Assembly (NCBI GenBank): GCA_963973455.1
Contig: CAXAZF010000001.1
Span: 248,001 to 312,000, forward strand
Length of the DNA: 64,000 nt
Origin: Marixanthomonas sp002364245
GTDB taxonomy: Bacteria > Bacteroidota > Bacteroidia > Flavobacteriales > Flavobacteriaceae
Direction of reading: 5' to 3'
Shown here: piece by piece, positions 62,183-64,000 of the stretch
Layout of the letters: every line of letters starts with the position of its first letter
How positions within the stretch are numbered: the first letter of the stretch is position 1
Program-made: the position numbers and the translations under genes
Notes under the pieces: model-generated
Database searches by the model: none
Told to the model about the DNA's origin: nothing
What the model saw: the letters and a program-made list of their open reading frames with translations, nothing else

Positions 62183-63205
62183 ATGTACGAAGATAGGTCG
62201 TTTAGCGATAAGCTATGGTTAGTTTTAAAAGGACTTGCCATGGGAGCTGCTAATAAAGTTCCAGGAGTTTCTGGAGGGGTAGTTGCATTTGTTATCGGCT
62301 TTTATGAAGAATTTATTTATTCCCTTCAAAAAATCAACAGGAAAGCAATTGGATTATTGTTTGATGGTCGTTTCAGGAGTTTTTATCAATATATAAACGG
62401 ACGTTTTTTAGGACTTCTCATTTTAGGGATGATCATTAGTTATTTCAGTGTTTCAAAAATACTGGACTTTTTATTGCTTAACTATGAGTTGTCTGTGTGG
62501 AGCGCATTCTTCGGAATGATTATCGGCTCTATTTATTATATAGCCAAAGATTTTGGAGATTGGAACCGAAAATATGTAGCCTATTTACTCTGCGGTATTA
62601 TTGCTGGAGTTAGCATTAGTTTTTTAGAACCTGCAAAAGAAAACAGTAACTTGATATTTGTTTTCTTTTGTGGAATTATAGGTGTTTCCGGCATGACCTT
62701 GCCTGGACTTTCCGGCTCGTTTATTTTAATTCTTTTGGGCAATTATGTTCTATTACTGGTAGATTCGGTAAATGCTCTTTATGACACCTTTATAGATGTT
62801 GTTCAGCTTGACTTCAGTTTTACACAAAACACAGAACGGATTAAACTGTTAAAGGTATTAAGCTCTTTTGCATTAGGGTCTGTAGTTGGTTTGGTATCAC
62901 TTTCGCACTTATTGGCTTATGTATTAAAACGCTTTAAAAAAGCTACTTATGCGGTAATTATCGGTTTTATTTCAGGATCGCTGGGTGTTGTTTGGCCATG
63001 GAAAGAAAAAATATATGCCTTAGATGCTTTCGGAAATATTAAATACGATGCCAACGACCGCGAAATTATAACAGGCTATGACCGATATTGGCCATCAGAA
63101 TTTTCTCTCGACACCTTTTGGGCTATTTTCTTTATTTTCGTGGGCGTATTGATAGTACTGAGTTTAGATTGGTGCCAAAAAATAAGACTTAAAAACAATG
63201 GCTAA
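62183..63205 (+). CDS. DUF368 membrane protein (PopT-like), copy 2
   Basis: A 340-residue paralogue of the preceding gene, starting on the next base after its stop. The motifs GAANKVPGVSGGVVAFVIG and MTLPGLSGSFILILLGNYV match the family at the same positions, but sequence between them has diverged, so the duplication is old. Both may form a heterodimer or have different lipid substrates. The end overlaps aroE by 8 bp. Confidence 0.92.
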   Translation: MYEDRSFSDKLWLVLKGLAMGAANKVPGVSGGVVAFVIGFYEEFIYSLQKINRKAIGLLFDGRFRSFYQYINGRFLGLLILGMIISYFSVSKILDFLLLNYELSVWSAFFGMIIGSIYYIAKDFGDWNRKYVAYLLCGIIAGVSISFLEPAKENSNLIFVFFCGIIGVSGMTLPGLSGSFILILLGNYVLLLVDSVNALYDTFIDVVQLDFSFTQNTERIKLLKVLSSFALGSVVGLVSLSHLLAYVLKRFKKATYAVIIGFISGSLGVVWPWKEKIYALDAFGNIKYDANDREIITGYDRYWPSEFSLDTFWAIFFIFVGVLIVLSLDWCQKIRLKNNG

Positions 63206-63929
63206 ATACGGGTTAATAGGGAAAGACATTTCCTACTCCTTTTCAAAAACATTTTTTTCTGTAAAATTTGAACAGGAAAACCGACAAGACACCTACCATA
63301 ATTTTGACATAGAAAGTATTGATGAGTTTCCTAAAATTGTTTCCATAACCGATAGCCTAAAAGGTCTCAACGTCACCATTCCTTATAAAGAAACCATTAT
63401 CCCACTGTTAGACAGAATAGATAATGAAGCTGCAGAAATTGGTGCGGTAAACACCATTAAGTTTCAAAATGACGGAAGTTTAAAGGGGTACAATACAGAC
63501 CATTATGGGTTTGCAAAATCACTCGCTAATTTTCTGCCAATTAAAGAAAAAACAGCTTTAATACTTGGTACTGGTGGTGCTTCAAAAGCTATTAAGTATG
63601 TTTTAGACACAATGGACTTCGCCTATAAAATAGTTTCGCGTACAAAAAAAGAAAACGCCATAACATATAACGATTTAACGAGAGATATTGTAGCTAGTCA
63701 TTACTTAATAATTAATTGTACTCCTCTTGGCACATCTCCCAACATAACAGAGTGCCCACATATTCCATATCAATACATAACTGCCGACCATGTTCTCTTT
63801 GATCTAATTTACAACCCTTCTCAAACCGAGTTTTTAAAATTAGGGCGTGTTCAAGGCGCACGAACTTCTAACGGTTTAAAAATGTTGGAATATCAAGCAA
63901 AAAAGGCTTGGAAAATCTGGCGTTCATAA
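63198..63929 (+). CDS. aroE: shikimate dehydrogenase
   Basis: A 243-residue enzyme of the shikimate pathway reducing 3-dehydroshikimate with NADPH. YGLIGKDISYSFSKTFF and GLNVTIPYKETIIPLLD (catalytic Lys in the NVTIPYK motif), GAVNTIKF, YNTDHYGF and the cofactor loop LGTGGASKAIKYVL are present. The C-terminal IYNPSQTEFLK and NGLKMLEYQA motifs complete it. It follows the DUF368 pair, overlapping by 8 bp. The 71 bases after it hold no recognisable gene. Confidence 0.95.
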   Translation: MAKYGLIGKDISYSFSKTFFSVKFEQENRQDTYHNFDIESIDEFPKIVSITDSLKGLNVTIPYKETIIPLLDRIDNEAAEIGAVNTIKFQNDGSLKGYNTDHYGFAKSLANFLPIKEKTALILGTGGASKAIKYVLDTMDFAYKIVSRTKKENAITYNDLTRDIVASHYLIINCTPLGTSPNITECPHIPYQYITADHVLFDLIYNPSQTEFLKLGRVQGARTSNGLKMLEYQAKKAWKIWRS

Positions 63930-64000
63930 AAAACCACTAATAAATCTTCAAAATAAAGAACCTGTCTTTGCCGTTTGCTTAGTTGTTAGTATCTTGACAA

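Overview
The window looks like chromosome from a low-GC Bacteroidota, most likely a marine Flavobacteriaceae. Supporting signs are the -7 promoter motif TAnnTTTG, lipoprotein signals ending in SC or AC, families such as DUF4168, DUF4382, DUF5683 and OstA-like, the bacillithiol enzyme BshC, and weak Shine-Dalgarno signals with frequent TTG starts. No species name can be given from the sequence alone.

Region 1 (1-25.6 kb, almost all minus strand) is a large surface-glycan locus. It holds twelve glycosyltransferases of GT4, GT2 and GT8-like type, one WbsX-type protein, five sulfotransferase-family genes (one cut by the window edge), three SAM methyltransferases, a polysaccharide pyruvyl transferase and an asparagine-synthase-like protein. 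At the promoter-proximal end lies a Wzt-type ABC ATPase with a C-terminal extension. Genes abut or overlap by a few bases, so they probably form long operons. Together they suggest an exported glycan decorated with sulfate, methyl and pyruvate groups. No Wzm permease is visible. The locus is interrupted at 13.6-15.8 kb by repeats, a small HTH-like gene and a plus-strand gene of unknown family.

Region 2 (3.5-4.3, 13.6-14.7 and 25.6-26.3 kb, plus one site inside mutA at 37.9 kb) holds several families of short palindromic or composite repeats. A single-domain GIY-YIG nuclease sits between two copies of one palindrome. Repeat sequence has become coding sequence in four genes: the tails of the GIY-YIG and asparagine-synthase-like proteins, the start of the ABC ATPase, and an internal loop of methylmalonyl-CoA mutase. 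The same two repeat families border a roughly 12-kb block of glycan genes.

Region 3 (26.3-29.9 kb) has a DUF4382 lipoprotein, two small unknown envelope proteins with cassette-like flanks, tRNA-Pro(GGG) and a DUF4168 protein.

Region 4 (30-64 kb) is conserved core genome. It encodes a three-subunit acyl-CoA (propionyl-CoA) carboxylase and both methylmalonyl-CoA mutase subunits, which together link propionyl-CoA to succinyl-CoA. It also holds YebC, a PQQ-type sugar dehydrogenase with a cytochrome c, uridine kinase, an FtsB-like protein, a dienoyl-CoA-reductase-like SDR, an M16 peptidase, the parA-parB-DUF5683-dapB-lepB-wbqC run, bshC, spoT, fur, purA, an OstA-like protein, a class III aminotransferase, a TPR protein, two tandem DUF368 proteins (a family that includes undecaprenyl-phosphate translocases) and aroE.
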